Assembly: GCF_032681285.1 (NCBI RefSeq)
Contig: NZ_CP136336.1
Span: 607,001 to 671,000, forward strand
DNA length: 64,000 nucleotides
Origin: Piscinibacter gummiphilus
GTDB taxonomy: Bacteria; Pseudomonadota; Gammaproteobacteria; Burkholderiales; Burkholderiaceae_C
Direction: 5' to 3'
In this document: piece by piece, positions 8,189 to 15,506 of the stretch
How positions within the stretch are numbered: the stretch's first letter is position 1
Layout: each line of letters opens with the position of its first letter
Program-made: the position numbers and the translations under genes
Notes under the pieces: generated by a model
The model's database searches: none
Seen by the model: only the letters and a program-made list of their open reading frames with translations
Told to the model about the DNA's origin: nothing

Positions 8189-8803
8189 TCAGGCCAGCGC
8201 TTTCTGCCGCACCATCGACACATACCCGGGCAGCGCCTCGATGCGCGCCAGCCAGGCCCGCAGCTGCGGATACGGTTCGAGCGACACGCCGCCTTCGGGG
8301 GCGTGCGAGGTGTAGCTGTAGAGGGCGAGGTCGGCGATGGTGGGGTGCTCGGCGGCGAGGTAGGGTGAGGTGGCGAGGTGCGCCTCCATGCGCTGGAAGA
8401 GCTGGGCCGCGATCTCGCCGCAGCGCTCGTCACGCGGTCGGCCGAAGAGCACGGCGATGCGCGCGTTGCCGGGCCCGTTGACGAGCTGCCCGGCCGCAAC
8501 GGACAGCCAGCGTTGCACGCGCGCCGCGCCAACGGGGTCGCGCGGCAGCCAGCGGCCGCTGTCGTCGTAGCGCAGTGCGAGGTAGGTGAGGATGGCGTTG
8601 CTGTCGGCGAGCGTGATGTCGCCGTCCTGGATCACCGGCACCTGGCCGAAGGGGTTGAGCGCGAGGAACTCGGGGTGGCGCTGCTCGCCCTTGCTGACGT
8701 CGATCAGCTGTTCTTCGAACGGCAGATCGAGCATCGAGAGCAAGAGCTTCACGCGGTGGGCGTGGCCCGAGAGCGGGTGTTGGTAGAGGTGGATTGGTGT
8801 CAT
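8189..8803 (-). CDS. Glutathione S-transferase family protein
   Basis: A 204-residue protein with a thioredoxin-like N-terminal domain (residues 1-78; YQHPLSGHAHRVKLLLS, then NPFGQVPVIQDGD and the ADSNAILTYLA glutathione-binding turn) and an all-helical C-terminal domain containing the TIADLALYSY motif. Family members conjugate or reduce electrophiles using glutathione. The gene is divergent from a LysR regulator across 114 bp, the usual arrangement of a regulator and its target, and leads into the PNPOx-like gene. The substrate is unknown. Confidence 0.85.
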   Translation of the reverse strand: MTPIHLYQHPLSGHAHRVKLLLSMLDLPFEEQLIDVSKGEQRHPEFLALNPFGQVPVIQDGDITLADSNAILTYLALRYDDSGRWLPRDPVGAARVQRWLSVAAGQLVNGPGNARIAVLFGRPRDERCGEIAAQLFQRMEAHLATSPYLAAEHPTIADLALYSYTSHAPEGGVSLEPYPQLRAWLARIEALPGYVSMVRQKALA

Positions 8804-8850
8804 GCAGGCTCCTCGTGTTGGATGCCTCGCATGGTGAGCGTGCCGAGGCC

Positions 8851-8891
8851 GGCGCGGAATCACCGTGTCGCGCATTTGATAATTCCGCGCC
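8851..8891. promoter_or_regulatory. Inverted repeat in the GST/LysR divergent promoter
   Basis: GGCGCGGAAT (8851-8860) and ATTCCGCGCC (8882-8891) are perfect 10-base inverted arms with a 21-base spacer. They sit midway between the two divergent starts and overlap a possible -10 box (GATAAT, 8878-8883) for the LysR gene. The position and dyad suit an operator for the adjacent LysR protein. Confidence 0.55.
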
Positions 8892-8917
8892 CAGAGGTGA
8901 ATCAACGAAAGAGAGCG

Positions 8918-9862
8918 ATGGACAAGCTCGAAGGCATGCGCATCTTCGTCGCCGTGGCCGACGCAAAAGGTTTTGCGCCGGCCGCGCGCCAGCTCGGCGT
9001 GTCGGCGCCCGCGGTGACCCGCGCGGTGGCGGCGCTCGAAGCGCGCATCGGCACGCAGCTCCTGCGCCGCAGCACGCGGCAGGTGGCGCTCACCGAGGCG
9101 GGAGCGCGCTTCCACGCCGACTGCAAACGCATCCTGTCCGAGATCGACGAGGCGGAGTCGTCCGCCAGCGGGGCCCACGTGGTGCCGCAGGGCCTGCTCT
9201 CGATCACGGCGCCGGTGATCTTCGGCCGCCTGCACGTGGCGCCGGTGCTGCAAGACTTCCTTGGGCTGCATCCGCAGGTCAGCGCGCGCAGCTTCTACAC
9301 CGACCAGATCGTGCACCTGCTCGACGAGGGAATGGACGTGGCGCTGCGCATTGCCCACCTGCCCGACTCGGGCCTGGTCGCGGTGCGGGTCGGCGAGGTG
9401 CGGCGTGTGGTGGTGGCGTCGCCGCAATACCTGGCCGAGCATGGCGTGCCGCGCACGCCGGCCGACTTCTTGCAGCACCGCGGCATCGGCTTCTCGCAGC
9501 ATGGCTCGGTGAGTGCGCCGTGGGTCTTCTACCCGCCGGGCGCCGGGGCTCGCAGCGAGGGTGTGGTCGCGCACCCGCGCTTGCGCCACGTGACGAACGC
9601 GGGCGATGCGTCCATCGCCGGCGCGCTCGCGAACCAGGGCCTGGTGCGCGCGCTGTCGTACCAGGTGGCCGAGCCGGTGCTGGCGGGGCGTTTGCACATC
9701 GTGATGGCCGACCACGAGCCGCCGCCGATCCCCGTGCAACTGGTTTATGCCGAAGGCCGCCGTGCGGCGGCGAAGGTGCGGGCCTTCGTCGACTACGCGG
9801 CCGAGCGGCTGCGGGCCGAGCCGGTGCTCAACGGCTCGCTGCAGTGGCCGGCGCTGCCGTGA
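8918..9862 (+). CDS. LysR family transcriptional regulator
   Basis: A 314-residue regulator. The winged-helix DNA-binding domain covers residues 1-60 (MDKLEGMRIFVAVADAKGF, then SAPAVTRAVAALEARIGTQLL), followed by a periplasmic-binding-like effector domain from about residue 90. It belongs to the large group represented by DsdC/AphB-like repressor-activators. The start at 8918 follows GAAAGAGAGCG. It is divergent from the GST/PNPOx-like operon and probably controls it through the dyad at 8851-8891. The effector is unknown. Confidence 0.9.
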   Translation: MDKLEGMRIFVAVADAKGFAPAARQLGVSAPAVTRAVAALEARIGTQLLRRSTRQVALTEAGARFHADCKRILSEIDEAESSASGAHVVPQGLLSITAPVIFGRLHVAPVLQDFLGLHPQVSARSFYTDQIVHLLDEGMDVALRIAHLPDSGLVAVRVGEVRRVVVASPQYLAEHGVPRTPADFLQHRGIGFSQHGSVSAPWVFYPPGAGARSEGVVAHPRLRHVTNAGDASIAGALANQGLVRALSYQVAEPVLAGRLHIVMADHEPPPIPVQLVYAEGRRAAAKVRAFVDYAAERLRAEPVLNGSLQWPALP

Positions 9863-9863
9863 G

Positions 9864-9895
9864 GGCGAAAAAAAGCCCGGGGCAAGCCCGGGCTT
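9864..9895 (-). terminator. Rho-independent terminator of the GMC oxidoreductase operon
   Basis: AAGCCCGGG (9873-9881), a 5-base loop and CCCGGGCTT (9887-9895) form a 9-bp stem. On the minus strand the stem is followed by a run of seven T, so it terminates transcripts of the gene ending at 9917. The plus side lacks a good T tract. Confidence 0.8.
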
Positions 9896-9916
9896 CAAGT
9901 TGAACCGAAGGCAGGA

Positions 9917-11587
9917 TCAGTCCGCGGGCGCCGTCACCGTGCAGTTGCGGATGCCGTAGATGTCCAGCGCCAGCTTGGCGGTGTTGCGTGCCGTGATGCC
10001 CCAGATGGTTTCTTGCGGGTTGAGGCCAAGGCTGGTCGGGAAGACCGACGCGTCGTGCACCGACAGGTTGGTGATCTGGTGGTGGCGGCCGTTGCCGTTG
10101 ACCACGCCCTTGGTTGGGTCGGCCGACATGCCGCAGCCGCCCATCTGGTGTGCCGAGTTCAGGCGCACGCGGCCGCTGACCATCGGCAGCGCATCCGCAG
10201 CGGCCTGGAACGAGGCGTTGTCGGTGTAGCCCTGGGTCGCGGCGTCGATGTGGCCGATGAAGACGCGCTGTGCCCCGGCCGCGAAGTGCACGGCGCCCTG
10301 CGACTTGATCGACTGGCGGATCGACTCCAGCACGGTGGCGCTGAGCGGGTAGTCCAGGCCCGGCGAGCCATCGGCACGCAGGACCACGGAACCGCCGACG
10401 CTTTCCGACATGAAGCCGTCGCGCACGAAGGAGATCGTGACGCCGTACTTGTTGAAGTTCTTCATCAGCGAAGCGTGCTGCTCGCCGAAGTAGGTCGGGC
10501 CACCGGCCACCAGCACCGGGTGCAGCGGCGCCACTTCCAACTTGTAGCCCGGCGTGCCGGTGAGGGGCACGTTGTCGAGATAGTGGTCGGAGTAGACGGA
10601 CTGCGGCAGGCCGGAGTGCGCGGCGATGTCGTTGTTGTAGAAGCCACCCACCGAAGCGCTCGGATGCAGGAAGGTGCGCTTGCCCAGGGTGCCGTGCGGA
10701 TCGGGCGCGCCCGAGCGCATCAGCAGCGCGGGGCCGTTGATGGCGCTGGTGGCCTGAACGTAGTGGCGCGCCTTGATCGTGACCTTGCGGCCGCTCGGAC
10801 GCAGGCCCGACGGGTCGAGTGCGTCGCAGACGATGCCGGTGATGGCCGTCTTGGCGGTGTTGAAGGTGTAGTTCTGGGCACGCAGGCGCGTGTAGAGCGT
10901 GGCGCCTCGCGCCATCGCGACGGGCAGCGAGGTCACCAGCATCGACTGCTTGGCGTTGATCGGGCAACCCAGGCCGCAGTAGCCGAGTGCGGCGCAGCCC
11001 TTCACGTTGGGCGAAATGATGCCCCACGACAGGCCCAGCCGCGACAGGCCGGTCGACAGGATGCCGTTGTTGGCGTTGATCGCGCCGGTCCAGGGCTTGA
11101 TGCCCAGGCGCTTTTCAACGGCCGCGAACCACGGGTCCATCTTGGCCTTGGTGTACTCGGTCAGGCCATACACGCGCTGCCAGTGTTCGAGCACCTGCGG
11201 GGCCGTGCGGAAACTGGTGGCCCAGTTGACGGTGGTGCCGCCACCGACGGTGCGACCTTGCAGGATGCCGACGCCACCGTCGATCGTGCGACGGGCCAGG
11301 TTTTCCTGGTACATCGCGGGGTAGGCCTCGGACTCCTTCATGTTGAAGTCGCTCGACGACTTCAGCGGGCCCTCTTCGATCAGCACGACCTTGAGGCCGC
11401 TGGCGGCGAGCATTTCGGCGGTGAGGCCACCGCCGGCACCGGTGCCGATGATGGCGACGTCGAAGGTCACCGATCGGTCAGCGGTCAGGGTGGAGGCGTC
11501 GATGATCTTCCAGCCGGCGCGCTTGCCGACGACCCACGGGTCGGTGGGTTTCTTGGTCGGGATGGGAATGACTTGAGGAATGGGCAT
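9917..11587 (-). CDS. GMC family oxidoreductase
   Basis: A 556-residue flavoenzyme. The FAD-binding Rossmann motif is IGTGAGGGLTAEMLAASG (about residues 46-63), the GMC signature GGGTTVNWATS follows near residue 116, and HQMGGCGM plus the C-terminal NPQETIWGITARN are typical of the family. A cysteine-containing stretch GYCGLGCPINAKQS near residue 205 resembles that of long-chain alcohol oxidases and the Fe-S-containing FAD dehydrogenases. The family oxidises alcohols or sugars. The start at 11587 follows a GAGAGGCACGCCAAC leader. It is 13 bp behind a Tat-exported small protein gene that may be its chaperone or subunit. No cytochrome c gene is present, so the electron acceptor is unclear. Confidence 0.85.
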   Translation of the reverse strand: MPIPQVIPIPTKKPTDPWVVGKRAGWKIIDASTLTADRSVTFDVAIIGTGAGGGLTAEMLAASGLKVVLIEEGPLKSSSDFNMKESEAYPAMYQENLARRTIDGGVGILQGRTVGGGTTVNWATSFRTAPQVLEHWQRVYGLTEYTKAKMDPWFAAVEKRLGIKPWTGAINANNGILSTGLSRLGLSWGIISPNVKGCAALGYCGLGCPINAKQSMLVTSLPVAMARGATLYTRLRAQNYTFNTAKTAITGIVCDALDPSGLRPSGRKVTIKARHYVQATSAINGPALLMRSGAPDPHGTLGKRTFLHPSASVGGFYNNDIAAHSGLPQSVYSDHYLDNVPLTGTPGYKLEVAPLHPVLVAGGPTYFGEQHASLMKNFNKYGVTISFVRDGFMSESVGGSVVLRADGSPGLDYPLSATVLESIRQSIKSQGAVHFAAGAQRVFIGHIDAATQGYTDNASFQAAADALPMVSGRVRLNSAHQMGGCGMSADPTKGVVNGNGRHHQITNLSVHDASVFPTSLGLNPQETIWGITARNTAKLALDIYGIRNCTVTAPAD

Positions 11588-11600
11588 GTTGGCGTGCCTC

Positions 11601-12122
11601 TCAGTTGAATTTCGGGGGGCCGGCATAACCAATGGCGGGCCAGTTGATGGGGTTCGAATAGAACGCGTTGGGGATCAGGCCCATGAACGCGCTGAAGATC
11701 GAACGTTGGCTGGCGACCTGGCTCACGCGCAGGCCGTCGAGCAAGGCCGCCAGCAGCGTGGCGGGCATGGCTTCCCAGGTGGCCGGGAAGGCGGCATTGA
11801 AGATCTGCGGGCCGCCCTTCAAGGTGTTGAACAGGCCGACGATGCCGGCCTGGTTGAGCGGGGGGTAGTTGCTGACGATTTCGCCGGCGCGCTGCGCGCA
11901 CAGGTCGATCGCGGCGGTGCGGGCAGTCGGGTCGGTCGGCAAGGCGCTGTTGCCCAGGATCACCGGCACCCAGACACGCACGATGGCGAGCGACGCTGCA
12001 TCGAGCGCCGAAACAGGCGGAACAACTTGCGCTTGGGCGGGGTTCAGGGCCGCGCCCCCTCCCAGCGCAAGCGCTGTGCTGCCGGCCACACCTGTGGCCA
12101 ACAGATCTCTTCGGTTCATCAT
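11601..12122 (-). CDS. Tat-exported small protein, probable partner of the GMC enzyme
   Basis: A 173-residue protein with a twin-arginine signal (MNRRDLLATGVAGSTALAL, with a likely cut after NPAQA near residue 32). The mature part is helical and resembles, by size, signal and neighbour, the gluconate 2-dehydrogenase subunit 3/gamma-type proteins that escort GMC flavoproteins through the Tat system. The GMC enzyme itself has no signal, which fits co-export on this partner. Two adjacent Met codons (12122 and 12119) could start it. The family assignment is moderate. Confidence 0.65.
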   Translation of the reverse strand: MMNRRDLLATGVAGSTALALGGGAALNPAQAQVVPPVSALDAASLAIVRVWVPVILGNSALPTDPTARTAAIDLCAQRAGEIVSNYPPLNQAGIVGLFNTLKGGPQIFNAAFPATWEAMPATLLAALLDGLRVSQVASQRSIFSAFMGLIPNAFYSNPINWPAIGYAGPPKFN

Positions 12123-12241
12123 GGCTTGTTCTCTCCTTGGTGGTCACGCGTCCAGTAACTGCACGCTCGTGCAAATGTGAGCCAAAAAAGTGACAGAACA
12201 GTGAGGGAAAACGCCAGACCAGGGCAGGAATGAGGCGGAAA

Positions 12242-12271
12242 TAAGACATATGTCTTAAAAGACACGTGTCT
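12242..12271. promoter_or_regulatory. Twin palindromic operators upstream of the GMC operon
   Basis: TAAGACATATGTCTTA (12242-12257) and AGACACGTGTCT (12260-12271) are perfect palindromes sharing AGACA-NN-TGTCT, with centres 16 bp apart. They lie about 120 bp upstream of the Tat-signal gene in a short AT-rich stretch. The form suits a TetR-type or similar dimeric repressor binding as a pair. No such regulator gene is in the neighbourhood. Confidence 0.6.
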
Positions 12272-12323
12272 AAATTGCAAGAGGGGCTGCCGTGCGCCGT
12301 CTGCGGGTGGCTTGGGAAAGGCG

Positions 12324-14159
12324 TTAGCCGACGCTCACATTGGGCTGCGGCGCGGCGTCGGGCGTGGTCTGGCTCTGCACCTGGTTGCGCCCGTTGCGCT
12401 TGGCCTCGAGCAGGCGGTCGTCGGCCACCTTGAGCAGGCTCTCCACCGATTCGGCTTCGCTGGAGGAGTCGGCCACGCCGGCCGAGAAGGTGTTGGCCGC
12501 GAGCGACCCGGTCTCGAAGTGGAAGGCGCGGCGCCGCCAGGCCTGCAGCAGCTTGAGCACCTTGCGCTGCGCCAGCTCGGCAGAGCTGCCCGGCATCAGC
12601 AGGCAGAACTCTTCGCCGCCGAAGCGAAAGGCGACATCGCTCTGGCGGGTGTTCTCGTTCAGCAATGCGCCGAAGGCCGCCAGCAGGGTGTCACCGGCCA
12701 CGTGGCCGTGGCGGTCGTTGACGGACTTGAAGTGGTCGAGGTCGATGATGGCCACGGCCAGCGGCTGGCCTTCCCGCTGCGCGAAGGCCAGCATCTGCGG
12801 CATCACGTCGTTCAAGTGCCGGCGGTTGAAGAGGCCGGTGAGGAAATCGCGTGTCGCCTGCCGTTCCAGGCGCGACTTGAGCGCCTCCACCTCGTCGATC
12901 TTTTGCGAGAGCTGCTGGTTGATCGCTTCCAGCTCGGCGCGGGCCTTCTCGGTGGCACGGCGGCGCGCTTCGGTCTCGTCGAGGTGCTGCTGCAGGCGGC
13001 GCAGCTCGGTCTGCAGCGACGCTGCCTGGTAGCGCGCCCGCGAGGCCTGGTGGCCGCGCGCCACGTGGCAGCGCTGCCACTCGCGAAGCGCGGCCAGCGC
13101 GCGATCGGGCTCGCCGAGCTGCTGGCAGGCGTCGGCCAGGGCCGCGTGGTAGAGGCAGCGCACGCGCAGGCTCAGCCCGGCGTCGGCCGCGTGCAGCATG
13201 GATTCGGCACGCTGCAGGTGCTGTGCGGCTTCGGCAAGTTTCGCGTCGGCGCGCAGCACCTCGGCTTCGGCCACCACCAGCGTGAGCGCCTCGTCGGGTA
13301 CGTCGACCTCGGGGCAGTTGCCACGGGCACGCGCCGCGAGCTCGCGGCCCAGCGTCGGGTCTCCGGCGCGCAGGGCCGCGAGGGCCATCGTCTCGAAGTG
13401 CGCGTTGGTCGGGCCGCGGCCGGTCTCGTCGGCGGGCAGATCGAGCAGCTGCTTCACGTCGGGCAGCGCTTCGGGCGCGCGGTCCAGGCCCATCAGGCAG
13501 ATGATGCGGTTGATGAGCAGCACGCTCAGCAGGCGCGGGTTGCGCAGCTGGTGGCTGCGGGCGATGCCTTGCTCCACGTAGGCAAGCGCCTGGTGGAAGT
13601 CGCCGAGCTGGATCAGCTCGTGCGCGAGGTTGCAGTACAGCACCACCTCGAAGCCGTTGCTGCGTGTGGGCTTGGCCTCGTGCAAGGCCTGGTACATGTA
13701 GGCGAAGGCCTGCTCCGATTCGCCGAGCGACGAGTAACAGCCGGCGATCACGTTGAGCAGCATGCCCAGCTCGTCGCGCTTGAGCACCTGCAGGCCTTCG
13801 GCGCGCAGCGGGAGGATGCGCTCCAGCGACTCCTGGTACTTCGCATCGCGCCACAGGCAGCGGGCAATGCCGACTTCGGCGAGCAGATGGCCGGGGCGGT
13901 TGCCCAGCGCGGCGAAGCAGGCCTCGGCCTGGCCCAGCTCATGGGCGGCGGTCTGCGGCGTGGAGTACCAGATGAGGTGCAGCCCACGCACGAGGCGGGC
14001 CCAGCCCTCGGCCAGCGTGTCGCGGTCTTCGAGCGCCCGGGCCAGTGCCTGGTCGGCGAGGGCGATGCAGCGGGTGGAGTCCTGGTACAGCAGCTTCCAT
14101 GCGCGGCGCGCGGTCGCCAGGGCGGGCGAGGCGGGCGGGTGCTCGGGCGGCTGCGGCAT
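12324..14159 (-). CDS. Diguanylate cyclase with TPR-like sensor region
   Basis: A 611-residue cytoplasmic protein. Residues 1 to about 350 are helical repeats of TPR type, followed by a coiled coil (about 370-430) and a GGDEF domain (about 435-600). The active site reads GGEEF at about 514-518, and the inhibitory I-site RQSD lies five residues before it, so product inhibition by c-di-GMP is likely. RDFLTGLFNRRHL and IDLDHFKSVNDRHGH are the standard substrate and metal motifs, all intact. No membrane segment is seen, so the signal is presumably intracellular, perhaps a protein partner. It may follow the Liv-type binding protein gene on one transcript (57-bp gap). Confidence 0.9.
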   Translation of the reverse strand: MPQPPEHPPASPALATARRAWKLLYQDSTRCIALADQALARALEDRDTLAEGWARLVRGLHLIWYSTPQTAAHELGQAEACFAALGNRPGHLLAEVGIARCLWRDAKYQESLERILPLRAEGLQVLKRDELGMLLNVIAGCYSSLGESEQAFAYMYQALHEAKPTRSNGFEVVLYCNLAHELIQLGDFHQALAYVEQGIARSHQLRNPRLLSVLLINRIICLMGLDRAPEALPDVKQLLDLPADETGRGPTNAHFETMALAALRAGDPTLGRELAARARGNCPEVDVPDEALTLVVAEAEVLRADAKLAEAAQHLQRAESMLHAADAGLSLRVRCLYHAALADACQQLGEPDRALAALREWQRCHVARGHQASRARYQAASLQTELRRLQQHLDETEARRRATEKARAELEAINQQLSQKIDEVEALKSRLERQATRDFLTGLFNRRHLNDVMPQMLAFAQREGQPLAVAIIDLDHFKSVNDRHGHVAGDTLLAAFGALLNENTRQSDVAFRFGGEEFCLLMPGSSAELAQRKVLKLLQAWRRRAFHFETGSLAANTFSAGVADSSSEAESVESLLKVADDRLLEAKRNGRNQVQSQTTPDAAPQPNVSVG

Positions 14160-14216
14160 GCGCGCGATTTTCGCTGCATTCCTTCCCCGCGCCCGGGCCG
14201 GCCCCGCCGGGGCGGG

Positions 14217-15377
14217 TCAGGCTTTCAGTGCGCCTTCGGCCGAGTACTTGTAGAGCAGGTGCACCGACTGGTGGCCGACCTGGCGTTCATCGAAGCGGAT
14301 CGGCAGGCCGCCAAGGTTCATCTGCTTGCCGCGCAAGGCTGCGGCGAGGGCAGGGCGCGTGGGCGAGGCCTTGGCCTTCATCTCCACCAGCGTGCGGGTG
14401 ATGACGCTGCCGTAGACGAAGCCTTCGAAGGCGCTGAACGAGCGGGTGAGGGCGTCGAGGTCGCGGTCGATCATCGCGTCGCGGAAGCGCACGGCGATCT
14501 CGGTGCGCGACAAGGCCGGGTTGCTGAACGGGCTGGCCACCCCCAGGCCGTTGAGGGCCCGCTCGCGGCTTTCGGCGAAGGGCCGGCTGATCACCTGCGA
14601 CAGCGTGCACACCGGCGCCATGTAGGCGTTGCCGCGGCCACGCAGCTCCATCATGGTGTCGACCACCGCTTCGGTCGGCAGGAGCAGCAGCACGCTCTGC
14701 GTCCCCGGTGTGGCGACGACTTCGCGCGCGGCGGCGGCGAGCTTGTCGGCGTTGCTGGGGTCAACCGCGATCGCGCGCGCGATGCTCGCGCCTGAGGCCT
14801 GCATGTGTTTGAGCAGCTCCCGGTTGCCGGGCTCGTCGACATAGAGCACGCCCACACGCGGCAAGCTCATGTTGGTGAAGGTCTTGAGCACGGCGCTCAG
14901 CTCGTCGGCGTCACTCGCCTTGAGATGGAAGGCCCAGGGGTTGTCGCCGCGCCGCAGCTCGGCGGCGCTCGAGCGCATGCCAACCACGGGCAGGCGCAGG
15001 CGCGCCGCCACCGGCAGGGCCGCCTGTGCGTGGGCGGTGGACCAGAGGCCGCTGATGGCGACCACATCCTGGCGGGCCAGTGCCTCCACGTTGGCGGCCG
15101 CCTGCTCGGGCTTGTAGGCGTCGTCGAGTTCGATCACCTCGATGGGCTGCCCGCGGCGCTCGGCCGCCACCGCTTGCTGGAAGCCGGCGAGGAAGTCGAG
15201 CCCCACATCGGCGGTCGCGCCGGCCTGGATGGCGTTGCGCACCGCCGGCGCTCCGCTCAGCGGCAGCGTGAGGCCGATCTTGATCGTGGGCTGCGCGCGC
15301 AGCCAGGTCGGTGTGGCCAGTGCGGCGCTCGCCGCCAGGGTGGTGCTGACAAAACGGCGTCGATGGAACGCGGGCAT
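14217..15377 (-). CDS. ABC transporter substrate-binding protein, Liv type
   Basis: A 386-residue periplasmic protein with a Tat-like signal (HRRRFVSTTLAASAALATPTWLRAQ). The mature part has the branched-chain amino acid/amide binding (LivK, Peripla_BP_6) pattern: IGLTLPLSGAPA at its start and the VAISGLWSTAHAQAALPVAA loop. No permease or ATPase gene is adjacent, so it is an orphan binding protein, common in Burkholderiales. Its ligand is unknown, and it may serve as a sensor or pair with a distant transporter. Confidence 0.82.
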   Translation of the reverse strand: MPAFHRRRFVSTTLAASAALATPTWLRAQPTIKIGLTLPLSGAPAVRNAIQAGATADVGLDFLAGFQQAVAAERRGQPIEVIELDDAYKPEQAAANVEALARQDVVAISGLWSTAHAQAALPVAARLRLPVVGMRSSAAELRRGDNPWAFHLKASDADELSAVLKTFTNMSLPRVGVLYVDEPGNRELLKHMQASGASIARAIAVDPSNADKLAAAAREVVATPGTQSVLLLLPTEAVVDTMMELRGRGNAYMAPVCTLSQVISRPFAESRERALNGLGVASPFSNPALSRTEIAVRFRDAMIDRDLDALTRSFSAFEGFVYGSVITRTLVEMKAKASPTRPALAAALRGKQMNLGGLPIRFDERQVGHQSVHLLYKYSAEGALKA

Positions 15378-15397
15378 TGGAAATGTCTCCTCGCAGG

Positions 15398-15418
15398 GAA
15401 GCCAGCGACACTGGCTTC
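15398..15418. terminator. Hairpin in the leader of the Liv-type gene
   Basis: GAAGCCAG (15398-15405), loop CGACA and CTGGCTTC (15411-15418) form an 8-bp stem just before the ribosome binding site of the gene starting at 15377. It could end icmF transcripts or stabilise the leader; there is no strong T run. Confidence 0.3.
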
Positions 15419-15474
15419 TTGAAATCGTTTTCAGACGCGAGGGTAACGAGATGGAGCAATAGCGTCGACTAGGG

Positions 15475-15498
15475 AAACCGCGCGCGGATGTGCGGTTT
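15475..15498 (-). terminator. Weak terminator-like hairpin after icmF
   Basis: AAACCGC (15475-15481) and GCGGTTT (15492-15498) form a 7-bp stem with a 10-base loop, 9 bp after the icmF stop. On the minus strand only TTT follows the stem, so termination would be weak. Confidence 0.35.
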
Positions 15499-15506
15499 GA
15501 CGCGAC

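Noticed and set aside
8189-9898. A 569-codon minus-strand frame extending the GST across the LysR gene
   Set aside because: The first 360 residues are the antisense of the LysR coding region; the GST begins at 8803.
12312-14795. An 827-codon plus-strand open frame opposite the diguanylate cyclase and Liv-type genes
   Set aside because: High GC leaves long open frames on the antisense strand. The protein is rich in His/Gly/Arg/Gln without motifs, whereas the minus-strand proteins have complete domains.
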